Positions 16,144 to 24,402 of a stretch of DNA of 64,000 nucleotides are shown here, piece after piece (the first letter of the stretch is position 1; each line of letters starts with the position of its first letter). The stretch spans positions 1 through 64,000 of the forward strand of contig JBKQMB010000042.1 in assembly GCA_052326605.1 (NCBI GenBank), given 5' to 3'. Source of the stretch: Bog-756 sp052326605 (GTDB lineage Bacteria > Actinomycetota > Acidimicrobiia > Acidimicrobiales > RAAP-2). The notes under the pieces are model-generated. The model searched no databases and was not told where the DNA came from. It saw nothing but the letters and a program-made list of their open reading frames with translations. The position numbers were made by a program, and so were the translations under genes.

Positions 16144-16560
16144 GCGTCCTGCTCCTGAGCCGGTCCAGGAGGCGCCACTAACTCGCCTAAGCGGACTACC
16201 CGTTCCGTCGGCGACCATTGCACCTGCCCCGGGAAGGAGGCGTCGAGACCGACCCCGCCCTACCCGAGGCCGACGCTGATGTCGTCCCTCGCTGATGTCG
16301 TCCAGCGAGATCAGCTCCTTGGCCAGCGTGCCGGGATGCCGGAAGTTCGGTGAGGCCACCAGGGTTCTGAGCCGCATGTGTTCGGTCACGCCGGCCGCCA
16401 CGGCGAGGGTCGGGATCGCCCCGAACCGAGGACGGTCCCGGAAGCTGCGCCAGGACAGATGGTCATCCGTGGAGGCGGCGTGGAGGCCCAGCTCCTCGGC
16501 CCTGCGCCAGGTCCGCCGTCCATCCGCCCTCCGGTCGATGGGGAGGATCACCGTGCTCAG
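16140..16560 (-). pseudogene. Remnant of a luciferase-like (LLM) flavin-dependent monooxygenase
   Basis: The frame reads STVILPIDRRADGRRTWRRAEELGLHAASTDDHLSWRSFRD, FGAIPTLAVAAGVTEHMRLRTLVASPNFRHPGTLAKELISLDDISEG, which is the N-terminal 90 residues of an LLM oxidoreductase. The expected start ATG is CTG here (16558-16560). After DDIS the homology jumps frame to VGLDASFPGQVQWSPTERVVRLGELV and ends at TGA 16140-16142, about a third of family length (near 300 aa). Lost start, frameshift and truncation mark a pseudogene. Confidence 0.75.
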
Positions 16561-16653
16561 GCGCGTGGGTGGACGCTACCCGGCCGACCGATGCACAACC
16601 GGTACGAAGGGACGGGTTGCGACGCCTACGGCGGTGGCGCCGACCTCGACCGT

Positions 16654-17262
16654 CTACGGCTGCTCCCGCCCCGTGCGGATGATCCGGGCAGGGTTGCCCA
16701 CGGCGACCACGTCCCCGGGGAGGTCCCTGGTCACTACCGCGCCCGCTCCGACAACCGTGTTCGCCCCGACGGTGACGCCGGGAAGCACGATGACGCCCCC
16801 GCCGAGCCACACGTTGTCGGCCAGGGTGATCGGCTCTGCTGCTTCCCACTTGGCTCGGCGCAGGTCGGGGTCCATGGGGTGGGTCGGCGTCAGGAGTTGG
16901 ACGTTCGGACCGATCTGTACATCGTCTCCGATCGTGATCGGTGCCACGTCGAGCGCCATCAGCCCGAAGTTGATGAAGGTCCTCGCGCCCACATGCAGGA
17001 AGGAGCCGTAGTCGCAGTACAGCGGCGGACGGATCTCACTTCCGGTGCCCAGGGAGCCGAGTAGCGCGCCGAGGATGCGACGTTGTCCGTCGGTGTCCTC
17101 GACCGGGGCGCGGTTGAGCCGGTCGATCAGCCGGTTGGCCCGAAGGCGCGCCTCCACGAGTTCCGGGTCGTCTGCGCGATAGAGGTCGCCGGCAAGCATG
17201 TGCTCGCGCTGGGAGAGGTCGTCGTCGGGTCGCCCTGGTCCGGTCCCCTTGGAACCGGTCAT
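16654..17262 (-). CDS. Maltose/galactoside-type sugar O-acetyltransferase
   Basis: A 202-aa hexapeptide-repeat acetyltransferase. The N-terminal helical cap (REHMLAGDLYRADDPELVEARLRANRLIDRLN) is the Mac domain. Then come LGTGSEIRPPLYCDYGSFLHVGARTFINFGLMALD and a left-handed beta-helix with PITLADNVWLGGGVIVLPGVTVGANTVVGAGAVVTRDLP. The catalytic His lies in LLTPTHPMDP. It transfers acetyl from acetyl-CoA to a sugar or similar acceptor. Its ATG overlaps the stop of the upstream sterol-desaturase gene by 4 nt, implying coupled expression. Confidence 0.93.
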   Translation of the reverse strand: MTGSKGTGPGRPDDDLSQREHMLAGDLYRADDPELVEARLRANRLIDRLNRAPVEDTDGQRRILGALLGSLGTGSEIRPPLYCDYGSFLHVGARTFINFGLMALDVAPITIGDDVQIGPNVQLLTPTHPMDPDLRRAKWEAAEPITLADNVWLGGGVIVLPGVTVGANTVVGAGAVVTRDLPGDVVAVGNPARIIRTGREQP

Positions 17263-18500
17263 GAGGTGAGAACAGGGGCATCCGTCGTTTCCGCACCGGC
17301 GACGGCCGGCGACCCGACGGACGTTTCGGTACGGTGCCGGGTTGCCCACCCGGGACCCCGCACCACGTAGGAGAGGCGCTCGCCCCAGCCGGTCGACCGG
17401 GCCACGTCGCGCAGCATGTCGGCGTACTCGTGGGTTGCGATCCGCACCGGGTTGAACGTGTCGATGTTCTTGGTGAGGCCGTACACGACGCGTTGGTCCT
17501 CGCGCTCGAACGTGCCGAACAGCCGGTCCCACACGATCAGGATGCTGCCGTGGTTGCGGTCGAGGTACTGCGAGTTGGAACCGTGATGCACGCGGTGGTG
17601 GGAGGGGGTATTGAGCACCTCTTCGGAAGGACCCAGCCGGCCGATCGCCTCGGTGTGGATCCAGAACTGGTAGAGGAGGTTCACCCCTCGGGCGGTGGCA
17701 ACCAGCTCGGGTGAGATACCGACCAGGCACAGTGTGCCGTACGGCACGGAGGTCCCGAGTGCATCGGCGACCGGCTGTCGCAAGGCGGTCGAGAGGTTGT
17801 AGCGCTCGCTGGAGTGGTGCACGACGTGGACCGCCCACATGTACCGGCTCTCGTGCATGAACCGGTGGTTCCAGTAGTAGATGAAGTCCCATCCCACGAC
17901 GGCCAGCGCCACCGCCACCGGTCCCGTTCGCAGCTCGGGCAGGAGCCGGTGCCGCCAGAGCCGCTGGGGTGTCGTGCGCGAGGCCCAGGTGGCCGCCACC
18001 GCCAGCCCTCCCATGGCCATGGTCGCCACTCCGCCGACCGAGGCGATCCGGCAGGCCCGGGCGGCTGCCGCCTGCCGTCGGCCGGGTCCGATCGGGGGGA
18101 GCTCCCTGCCTCCGTTGCCATCGGCGAACTGAGGCGGCTCGACGGCGACCGGCTCGGCCCCCGTGTGGGGTCCGGCGGCCCGCCGGGCCACGATGTCGGC
18201 CGCGGTGGTCACGGCGGCTGCTCCCACGACCGCGGTGACGAACGCCTTGCCGAATCGACCCCGGCCCGGGGTGATCGGGCGCAGCAACCAGGGCACGACC
18301 AGGGGCGCCACCAGGCTGCCGACACCCATGGTCAGGCTGGCCACCGTGTCCCGCCGCTCGTAGTCGGCGGCGGTGGGCCCCCGTTGGCCCGCCCGTCGGC
18401 GCAGCAGGACGTACTCGACCGCCATGCTCCCGAAGTAGAAGGGCACGGCGATCACGGTGAGGTCTCTGGCACTGGAGCGGGGCTGACTCATTGCCTCCAT
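17259..18500 (-). CDS. Sterol desaturase / fatty-acid hydroxylase family membrane protein
   Basis: A 413-aa diiron membrane oxidase. About six hydrophobic segments surround the family histidine clusters: HRFMH, HVVHH, and a C-terminal HHRVHH with H-ES and N-x-x-x-L-x-RNH context. These bind the non-haem iron pair that hydroxylates or desaturates sterol, carotenoid or fatty-acyl substrates. A poorly conserved region near residues 90-150 is Ala/Gly-rich. ATG 18500 is used, with another at 18491. The following acetyltransferase overlaps the stop. No terpenoid genes are nearby, so the lipid substrate is unknown. Confidence 0.88.
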   Translation of the reverse strand: MEAMSQPRSSARDLTVIAVPFYFGSMAVEYVLLRRRAGQRGPTAADYERRDTVASLTMGVGSLVAPLVVPWLLRPITPGRGRFGKAFVTAVVGAAAVTTAADIVARRAAGPHTGAEPVAVEPPQFADGNGGRELPPIGPGRRQAAAARACRIASVGGVATMAMGGLAVAATWASRTTPQRLWRHRLLPELRTGPVAVALAVVGWDFIYYWNHRFMHESRYMWAVHVVHHSSERYNLSTALRQPVADALGTSVPYGTLCLVGISPELVATARGVNLLYQFWIHTEAIGRLGPSEEVLNTPSHHRVHHGSNSQYLDRNHGSILIVWDRLFGTFEREDQRVVYGLTKNIDTFNPVRIATHEYADMLRDVARSTGWGERLSYVVRGPGWATRHRTETSVGSPAVAGAETTDAPVLTS

Positions 18501-18738
18501 TGTGCTGCCCGGCGGGCCGTGCCGTCGACCGCAACCGGCCCTGTGGGCGAGTAGGCGCCCGTCGGGCCTCAACCGACGACAGCGGCCGGCATCGACACGG
18601 GGACACGATCAGGGCCTGTCCCGTGAGGCGGGGAGATGCTGCACCCGTCGGGAATGGTCGGCAGGTGGCTGCGGTTGACCGGGGGGATCCGTCTCGACGG
18701 GACAGCCGGCTCGGTGGTCCCGGGGGAGTGAGCGCCTG

Positions 18739-19035
18739 ATGAGTGACGTGGTGGACAGTCCCGCCGAGGGCCGCCTTCAGGCGACCGTCGACGGCCAGGT
18801 GGCAGAGCTGGTCTACGAGGTCGAGGGCGACCGGATGGTGATCGTGCACACCGCTGTTCCCGGTCCGCTGGGCGGCCGGGGCCTCGGGGGCCACCTGGTA
18901 CGGGCAGCGGTCGATCGGGCCGCCCGTGACGGGTTGGTCGTCGTCCCCCTGTGCCCATTCGCCCGCCGATGGATGAAGGACCACCCGGACCAGATCGGAT
19001 CCGTGTCGGTCGACTGGGCCGGCGACGCCCCGTAG
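18739..19035 (+). CDS. Small GNAT-like N-acetyltransferase (YidJ/YjdJ type)
   Basis: A 98-aa one-domain GCN5-like acetyltransferase of the short yidJ/yjdJ type. Key features are VAELVYEVEGDRMVIVHTAVPGPLGGRGLGGHLVRAAVDRA (the acetyl-CoA loop with a (G)GRGLGG motif), then LVVVPLCPFARRWMKDHPD, the conserved CPF-x-x-x-W/Y-x-x-x-HP signature. It probably acetylates small amines. It ends 10 bp before a 19-bp perfect hairpin, so it is a monocistron. Confidence 0.9.
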   Translation: MSDVVDSPAEGRLQATVDGQVAELVYEVEGDRMVIVHTAVPGPLGGRGLGGHLVRAAVDRAARDGLVVVPLCPFARRWMKDHPDQIGSVSVDWAGDAP

Positions 19036-19044
19036 CGCCGGCGA

Positions 19045-19090
19045 CCGCCCCGAGGCTGCCCGGCAGGGCCTCCGGGCAGCCTCGGGGCGG
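19045..19090. terminator. 19-bp perfect hairpin after the GNAT gene
   Basis: Left arm 19045-19063 and right arm 19072-19090 are exact reverse complements (19 bp, 8-nt loop), all GC-rich. The hairpin begins 9 bp after the stop of the GNAT gene. It has no U tract but is an obvious intrinsic-terminator-like structure that insulates the following control region. Confidence 0.7.
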
Positions 19091-19099
19091 GGTGGCTAC

Positions 19100-19113
19100 T
19101 AGAACCAGTTCTA
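19100..19113. promoter_or_regulatory. KstR-like operator TAGAAC-CA-GTTCTA
   Basis: A perfect 14-bp palindrome that matches the KstR consensus TNNAACNNGTTNNA. It overlaps a TATACT -10-like box at 19112-19117, so repressor binding would block the promoter of the thiolase operon, whose ATG is 100 bp downstream. KstR-type TetR repressors control cholesterol catabolism in actinobacteria. No kstR gene lies in this window. Confidence 0.75.
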
Positions 19114-19210
19114 TACTTGCGCCGCTGGTGCTCGGTCGGTCCGACGGTCCGAGCCCACGTCCACGCGAAGCACCCAGCCCGTTACCCGAGACCTCCAAGG
19201 GGGAACCACG

Positions 19211-20371
19211 ATGGCCCAGCCGGTGATTGTCGAAGCAGTGCGAACCCCGATCGGGAAGCGCAACGGGTGGATGGCCGGGTTCCACGCTGCCGAGCTCCTG
19301 GGCCATGCCCAGGTCGAACTGGTCAAGCGGGCCGCTGTCGACCCGGGCGACGTGGACCAGATCGTCGGTGGCTGTGTCACCCAGGCCGGCGAACAGGCCT
19401 CCAACGTGACCCGCACGGCGTGGCTGAGCCAGGGGCTCCCCTACGAGGTGGCGGCGACCACAGTTGACTGCCAGTGTGGATCCTCGCAGCAGGCCAACAA
19501 CTTCGTGGCCAATTTGATCAGCGGTGATGCCATCGACACCGGCATCGCCTGCGGAGTCGAGGCCATGAGCCGGGTCGGGCTCGGCGCCAACGCCTACAAC
19601 GGCCCCGGTAAGTCGCGGCCCGAGAGCTTCCCCTGGGACATGCCGGACCAGTTCGGGGCGGCCGAGCGGATCGCCCAGAAGTACGGCATCACCCGGGACG
19701 ACGTCGACTGGTTGGGCTTCGAGTCACAGCGCAAGGTGGCCGTGGCAGTGGCCGAGGGCAGGTTCGATCGCGAAATCGTCCCGCTGGAGGCTCCCGTGTT
19801 CGGTCCCGACGGCCCCACCGGCGAGAAGACGCTGGTCACCAAGGACCAGGGTCCCCGTGACACCACCCGCGAAGGTCTGGCCGCCCTCAAGCCGGTGCTG
19901 CCCGACGGGATGCACACCGCCGGCAACAGCTCGCAGATCTCCGATGGTGCGGCGGCGGTGCTCTGGATGTCCCAGAGGCGGGCCGGTGAGGTCGGGCTGC
20001 GCCCACGTGCCCGCATCGTGGCCCAGACCCTGGTGGGCTCGGATCCCTACTACCACCTCGACGGTCCGATCGCAGCCACGACCGACGTGTTGCGCAAGGC
20101 GGGGATGACCCTGGCCGACATCGACATCATCGAGATCAACGAGGCCTTCGCCTCGGTGGTCATGTCGTGGGGCAAGGTCCACGAGGTGGACTGGGACAAG
20201 GTCAACGTCAACGGCGGGGCCATCGCCCTGGGTCACCCGGTGGGCTCCACGGGCGCCCGCCTGATCACGACAGCGCTCCACGAGCTCGAGCGGTCCGACG
20301 CCGATGTGGCCCTCATCACCATGTGCTGCGGCGGTGCCCTGGCCACCGGCACCATCATCGAGCGGATCTGA
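19211..20371 (+). CDS. fadA5: FadA5-like steroid-side-chain thiolase (acetyl-CoA acyltransferase)
   Basis: A 386-aa thiolase that resembles M. tuberculosis FadA5 along its whole length (VIVEAVRTPIGKRNGW, GGCVTQAGEQASN, TTVDCQCGSSQQAN, GIACGVEAMSRVGLGAN, TAGNSSQISDGAAAVLWM, DPYYHLDGP, NVNGGAIALGHPVGSTGARLI, MCCGGALATGTIIERI). The nucleophile Cys is in the QCGSS motif (about residue 89). The GHPVG histidine and the CCGG cysteine complete the triad. It cleaves a beta-ketoacyl-CoA, in the family steroid side chains. A KstR-like operator is upstream. It leads a tight operon with the next genes. Confidence 0.93.
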   Translation: MAQPVIVEAVRTPIGKRNGWMAGFHAAELLGHAQVELVKRAAVDPGDVDQIVGGCVTQAGEQASNVTRTAWLSQGLPYEVAATTVDCQCGSSQQANNFVANLISGDAIDTGIACGVEAMSRVGLGANAYNGPGKSRPESFPWDMPDQFGAAERIAQKYGITRDDVDWLGFESQRKVAVAVAEGRFDREIVPLEAPVFGPDGPTGEKTLVTKDQGPRDTTREGLAALKPVLPDGMHTAGNSSQISDGAAAVLWMSQRRAGEVGLRPRARIVAQTLVGSDPYYHLDGPIAATTDVLRKAGMTLADIDIIEINEAFASVVMSWGKVHEVDWDKVNVNGGAIALGHPVGSTGARLITTALHELERSDADVALITMCCGGALATGTIIERI

Positions 20372-20398
20372 CCGGTCCGCCCCCGAGGAAGGAGCACT

Positions 20399-21193
20399 GT
20401 GCCCGGAACCGAACACCTGACCTACGAGCGCTTCGGCTCGACTGCGGTCGTGACCATGAACCGCCCCGAGGCGAAGAACGCACTCTCCGGGCCCATGCTG
20501 GTCGGCATGGCCGACGCCTGGGTGGAGATCGACTCCAACGATGACATCCGGTGCGCCATCCTCACCGGGGCCGGCGGCACCTTCTGTGCCGGCATGGACC
20601 TGAAGTCGATGTCCGGGCCCGGCATGGAGTCGGTCCAGCAGCGAATGGCCGAGGACCCCGATCTCCACTGGAAGGCACTGCTCCGCCACTACTCGCTGAA
20701 GAAGCCGCTCATCGCCGCGGTGGAGGGATGGGCGGTGGCCGGCGGCACGGAGATCCTCCAGGCCACCGACATCCGCGTCGCCGGCGAGGGCGCCAAGTTC
20801 GGCGTCTTCGAGGCGCGGCGCGGCCTCTTCCCGTTGGGCGGCTCGACAGTGCGACTCCGGCGCCAGATCCCCTTCACCGTGGCCATGGACCTGTTGCTCA
20901 CAGCCCGGGAGGTGTCGGCCCAGGAGGCCAAGGAGATCGGGCTCATCGGCCGGGTCGTGCCCGACGGGAGCGCGCTCGAGTCGGCGCTGGAGATCGCCGA
21001 GGTGATCGGGGCCAACGGGCCGCTCGCCGTGGAGGCCATCAAGGCCTCGGTCAGGGCCACCGAGGGTATTCCCGAGGAGGAGGCCCTCAAGATCGAACTC
21101 GAGCTTGGTTGGCCGATCTTTGCCACCGAGGACGCCAAGGAGGGCCAGAAGGCCTTCGCCGAGAAGCGGCCCGCCGAGTTCAGACGCCGGTGA
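20399..21193 (+). CDS. Enoyl-CoA hydratase/isomerase (EchA19-like crotonase)
   Basis: A 264-aa crotonase. Blocks AVVTMNRPEAKNALSGPM, CAILTGAGGTFCAGMDLKSM, PLIAAVEGWAVAGGTEILQATDIRVAGEGAKFGVFEARRGLFPLGGS follow the family. The Glu in VFEAR corresponds to a catalytic hydratase residue. It resembles M. tuberculosis EchA19, which hydrates steroid enoyl-CoA. The GTG start lies 27 bp after the thiolase stop. The next gene begins inside its stop (GTGA). It should supply the 3-hydroxyacyl-CoA that precedes thiolysis. Confidence 0.92.
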   Translation: MPGTEHLTYERFGSTAVVTMNRPEAKNALSGPMLVGMADAWVEIDSNDDIRCAILTGAGGTFCAGMDLKSMSGPGMESVQQRMAEDPDLHWKALLRHYSLKKPLIAAVEGWAVAGGTEILQATDIRVAGEGAKFGVFEARRGLFPLGGSTVRLRRQIPFTVAMDLLLTAREVSAQEAKEIGLIGRVVPDGSALESALEIAEVIGANGPLAVEAIKASVRATEGIPEEEALKIELELGWPIFATEDAKEGQKAFAEKRPAEFRRR

Positions 21194-21951
21194 GCGACCG
21201 CCCGGGATACGACCCGCCCGGAGAGGACTCCCGTCGTCGATTGGCCGCCGCCCTGCGCCCGATCATCACCATGACGGTGGCGTCCCAGCTCGACGAGGAC
21301 GCCATCATCGAGGCGGCGGAGGCCATCGAGGCCGTCGGCGGGCGCCTCACCGCCCGTGCCGGGCCGAAACGTCCACGCCAGCAGCCCGACATCTCCCGCC
21401 AGCCCCAGGAGTTCTTCCCGACGAGCCCGATCATGGGCGTGGCCAATCCCATCGCCCCGCCTGTCCGGGTCCGGGTGGTGGAGGGTGTCGACGGTGGCTA
21501 CCGCGAGATCCGGGCCGAGGCCTGGTTCGACTACGCCTATGAGGGGCCGCCCACCTGTGTCCACGGGGGCGTCATCGCCGAGACCTTCGACGAAGTGCTG
21601 GGAGCGGCCAACATGGTGGCCGGCAACCCGGGCATGACCGGAACCCTGAAGGTGCGGTATCGCAAGCCGACACCCCTCCGGACCGGACTCCGCATCGAGG
21701 CCCGGTGCCTCGGCCGTGACGGTCGCAAGGTCCACACCTGGGCAGGGATCTACCACGGCGACCTGCTGACCGCCGAAGCCGACGGGCTGTTCATCGAGGT
21801 CCAGCCATCGCAGTTCCTCGCCATCGCCGAAGGGAACGTCGACAGCGCTGATCCGCTCATGCTGGAGGCCATCCGGGCGGAGGCCATCCGGGTGGGGGCG
21901 GCATCCGACGTCCAGGGCTCGGTCGACCCGGCCGAACTGCCTTCTCCCTGA
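21190..21951 (+). CDS. Hot-dog fold (PaaI-like) acyl-CoA thioesterase
   Basis: A 253-aa protein. The C-terminal half is a hot-dog thioesterase: AWFDYAYEGPPTCVHGGVIAETFDEVLGAANMVAG, then GTLKVRYRKPTPLRTGLRIEARCLG and EADGLFIEV. The CVHGG..A..FDE loop carries the family catalytic Glu/Asp position. The first 90 residues are a poorly conserved extension with an Arg/Pro-rich patch. GTG overlaps the crotonase stop. It would hydrolyse acyl-CoA in the same operon, perhaps to release CoA from dead-end intermediates; inference. Confidence 0.8.
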   Translation: MSDRPGYDPPGEDSRRRLAAALRPIITMTVASQLDEDAIIEAAEAIEAVGGRLTARAGPKRPRQQPDISRQPQEFFPTSPIMGVANPIAPPVRVRVVEGVDGGYREIRAEAWFDYAYEGPPTCVHGGVIAETFDEVLGAANMVAGNPGMTGTLKVRYRKPTPLRTGLRIEARCLGRDGRKVHTWAGIYHGDLLTAEADGLFIEVQPSQFLAIAEGNVDSADPLMLEAIRAEAIRVGAASDVQGSVDPAELPSP

Positions 21952-21963
21952 GCGCCAGGAGCG

Positions 21964-22530
21964 GTGGCGGCGTCGGTGGAGGAGTTCTCGGCGAACTCTG
22001 GTCAACCCGGGCCGGTGCAGGTGCGGAAGGCCGTGCCCGACGATGCGCCGGCCATCGCTGTGGTCCACGTGGCCTCGTGGCAGTTGGCCTATGCGGGGTT
22101 GCTGCCCAGCGAGTTCCTCGCCGGCCTGTCGGTCGAGAACCGGGCGCGGCACTGGGAAGCGACCATCGCCGCCTGCTCGCGTGATCATCTGATGGTCGTC
22201 GAGGTCGGGGACGCGGTGGCCGGTTTCGCCCATGCGGGCCCGAGCCGGGACGAGGATGCCGGGCCCGCCACCGCTGAGCTCTACACGCTCTACCTGGCGC
22301 CCCATGCCTGGGGGCTGGGCATCGGCCGGGCCCTCCACGACAGTGCGTTGGAACAACTGGCAGCCGACGGTTGCGCTACGGCCACGCTGTGGCACCTCGG
22401 CACCAACCGGCGGGCCCGCGCATTCTACGAGCGACAGGGATGGTCGCAGATCGACGGTGTGCGAACCCAGGCGTTCGGGGGGCACGTTGTCACCGACTAC
22501 CGACTGGGGCGATCACTGACCACACGGTGA
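21964..22530 (+). CDS. GNAT family N-acetyltransferase
   Basis: A 188-aa GCN5-related acetyltransferase. VRKAVPDDAPAIAVVHVASWQLAYAGLLP matches the family start, LYLAPHAWGLGIGRALHDSALEQL is the acetyl-CoA binding motif A (Q/R-x-x-G-x-G/A), and TLWHLGTNRRARAFYERQGW is motif B. The substrate is unknown. It follows the thioesterase by 12 bp and is likely co-transcribed with the lipid operon. It may be a bystander. Confidence 0.88.
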   Translation: MAASVEEFSANSGQPGPVQVRKAVPDDAPAIAVVHVASWQLAYAGLLPSEFLAGLSVENRARHWEATIAACSRDHLMVVEVGDAVAGFAHAGPSRDEDAGPATAELYTLYLAPHAWGLGIGRALHDSALEQLAADGCATATLWHLGTNRRARAFYERQGWSQIDGVRTQAFGGHVVTDYRLGRSLTTR

Positions 22531-22558
22531 CGTCCGGCCCGACCCGGCCGGCGCGGGG

Positions 22559-24109
22559 TCAGATCTTGGATCGACCCTCCCAGTAGGGATCGCGCAGCTT
22601 GCGCTTGTACAGCTTGCCGTTGGGGTCCCGGGGAAGGGCCTCGGTGAAGTCGATCGACTTGGGCGTCTTGAACTTGGCCAACCGGGTGGCGCAGTACTCG
22701 AGGATCTCCTCGGCCAGCTCGGGGGAGGGCTCGACTCCCTCGGCCGGCTCGATGACCGCTTTGATCTCCTCGCCCCAGTCGTCGTTGGGGACACCGAAGA
22801 CGGCCACGTCGCCGACCTTGGGCATGCCCAGCAGGACGTTCTCGATCTCGGCGGGATAGACGTTGGCCCCGCCCGAGATGATCATGTCGATCTTGCGGTC
22901 GCGGAGGAAAAGGTAGCCGTCCTCGTCGATCAGGCCGACATCGCCGACGGTGAAGAACTTGCCGATGCGATTGCCGGCCGTCTTTTCCTGGTCCTTGTGG
23001 TACGAGAAGTCACCGGTCTGCATCGACATGTACACGGTGCCGATCACGTTGGGCTCCTCGACCCTGTTGCCTGCGTCGTCGAAGATGGCGATCTCGGAGA
23101 TCGGCCACGCCTTCCCGACGGTGCCCGGCTTGAGCAGCCACTCATCGGCGGTGACCAGGGTGCCGCCGCCCTCGGAGGCTGCGTAGTACTCGTCGATGGC
23201 GTTGCCCCACCATTCGATCATCTTGTACTTGACGTCCACCGGGCACGGCGCTGCCGCGTGGATCATGTGCTGCAGCGAAGACACGTCGTAGCTGGTGCGG
23301 ACTTCCTCGGGCATTGCCAGCAGCCGGTGGAACTGGGTGGGCACCATGTGGGAGGTGGTCACCTGGTACTTCTCGATGAGCTGGAGCATCTCCTCGGGGA
23401 TCCACTTGTCCATGAGCACCACGGTGTGGCCCAGGTGGACAGAGGCGCCCGAGTACCGCAGGACGGCGGTGTGGTAGAGCGGAGAGCCCACGATGTGGAC
23501 GTTGTCCTCCCGAGGCTGCACCCCGAAGAGGAACAGGATCCCCGACAGACCGAGGGCCATCTCCTCGGGCGTGGCCCCGCTGAGCGGTCGGAACACGCCC
23601 TTCGGGTTGCCGGTGGTTCCCGAGGTGTAGTTCATGACGTCGCCGACAGTGCGGTCGGAGGGATCGTCGGTGGGCTGGTTGTCCCGCATGGTGGCATAGG
23701 AGCCGAAGCCGATGATCTCGCCGACGGCGAAGCACACCGACGAGGGGAGCTCGGCCTCCTCCGCCGCCTCGAGGGCCACGTCGGTGAACCGCTCGTGGGC
23801 GACGAATGCCTTGGCTTCCGAGTCCTGCAGGACGTAGGCCACCTCCGGGCCGACCAGGTGGTGGTTGATGGGCACCAGGTACCACCCGGCCTGCAGGGCG
23901 GCCAGATAGAGCTCGAACATCTCCACGCAGTTGGGGAGGAGGGTGGCCACCACGTCGCCGGGCTGGAGGTTGAGGTTACGGAGGCCGTGCACGACCTGGT
24001 TGGCCCGCCCCAGCAGTTGGCCGGCGGTGTACTCGGCGCCGTCGGGTGCCACCAGAGCCAGATGCTCCGGATCCTCGTGTGCCAGTGCCCAGAATCCCAG
24101 ATCGCCCAT
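22559..24109 (-). CDS. Acyl-CoA synthetase (FadD-like AMP ligase)
   Basis: A 516-aa adenylate-forming ligase of the fatty-acid/steroid type. P-loop-like MNYTSGTTGNPKGV, the A5-type EYYAASEGGG, the hinge and GDVGLIDEDGYLFLRDR, and C-terminal FKTPKSIDFTEALPRDPNGKLYKRKLRD with the catalytic Lys are all present. It activates a carboxylic acid with ATP and loads CoA. It is divergent from the SDR gene across an intergenic region carrying a second KstR-like operator. GCAGGA lies upstream of the ATG. Confidence 0.92.
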   Translation of the reverse strand: MGDLGFWALAHEDPEHLALVAPDGAEYTAGQLLGRANQVVHGLRNLNLQPGDVVATLLPNCVEMFELYLAALQAGWYLVPINHHLVGPEVAYVLQDSEAKAFVAHERFTDVALEAAEEAELPSSVCFAVGEIIGFGSYATMRDNQPTDDPSDRTVGDVMNYTSGTTGNPKGVFRPLSGATPEEMALGLSGILFLFGVQPREDNVHIVGSPLYHTAVLRYSGASVHLGHTVVLMDKWIPEEMLQLIEKYQVTTSHMVPTQFHRLLAMPEEVRTSYDVSSLQHMIHAAAPCPVDVKYKMIEWWGNAIDEYYAASEGGGTLVTADEWLLKPGTVGKAWPISEIAIFDDAGNRVEEPNVIGTVYMSMQTGDFSYHKDQEKTAGNRIGKFFTVGDVGLIDEDGYLFLRDRKIDMIISGGANVYPAEIENVLLGMPKVGDVAVFGVPNDDWGEEIKAVIEPAEGVEPSPELAEEILEYCATRLAKFKTPKSIDFTEALPRDPNGKLYKRKLRDPYWEGRSKI

Positions 24110-24286
24110 GATGTCCTGCTTCCCCTACGCCGGTCATTGCCGGTTGCTTTGCCGGCTTGTGCCGGGTGTTCGGATCGGAACGTCCCGGCCTCTCGGGCCG
24201 TCCCGCAGGTCGTGCCTCCGGCCTGCGGTGTCGCCCGTATCGGCCGCCCCGAGGATGATGGCCGGGGTGGCGCCGTCCCGGTGGGG

Positions 24287-24316
24287 ACGCTAGAACAGGT
24301 TCTCGTATACGGTCAA
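24287..24316 (-). promoter_or_regulatory. Predicted promoter of the acyl-CoA synthetase
   Basis: On the minus strand TTGACC (24316-24311) and TAGCGT (24292-24287) are separated by 18 bp, with the KstR-like operator lying in the spacer. TAGCGT is also the -10 box before two other genes in this window. The leader would be about 175 nt. Confidence 0.45.
24291..24304. promoter_or_regulatory. KstR-like operator TAGAAC-AG-GTTCTC
   Basis: It matches TNNAACNNGTTNNA at all positions but the last. It lies 100 bp before the SDR ATG and about 180 bp before the acyl-CoA ligase ATG, in the divergent region. The site shares its TAGAAC..GTTCT core with the operator at 19100-19113. Confidence 0.6.
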
Positions 24317-24402
24317 CCGCCACCTGGGTGCGGTCCGGCGTGCAGGCCGCCGGCGCTGCCGGGCGGGGCCCGCGGACAATCGATGCAGAGGAGCAGCATG
24401 CA

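Noticed and set aside
22531..22558. Inverted repeat between the GNAT and acyl-CoA synthetase genes
   Set aside because: Only five paired bases are convincing, and the region is GC-rich so such pairs arise by chance.
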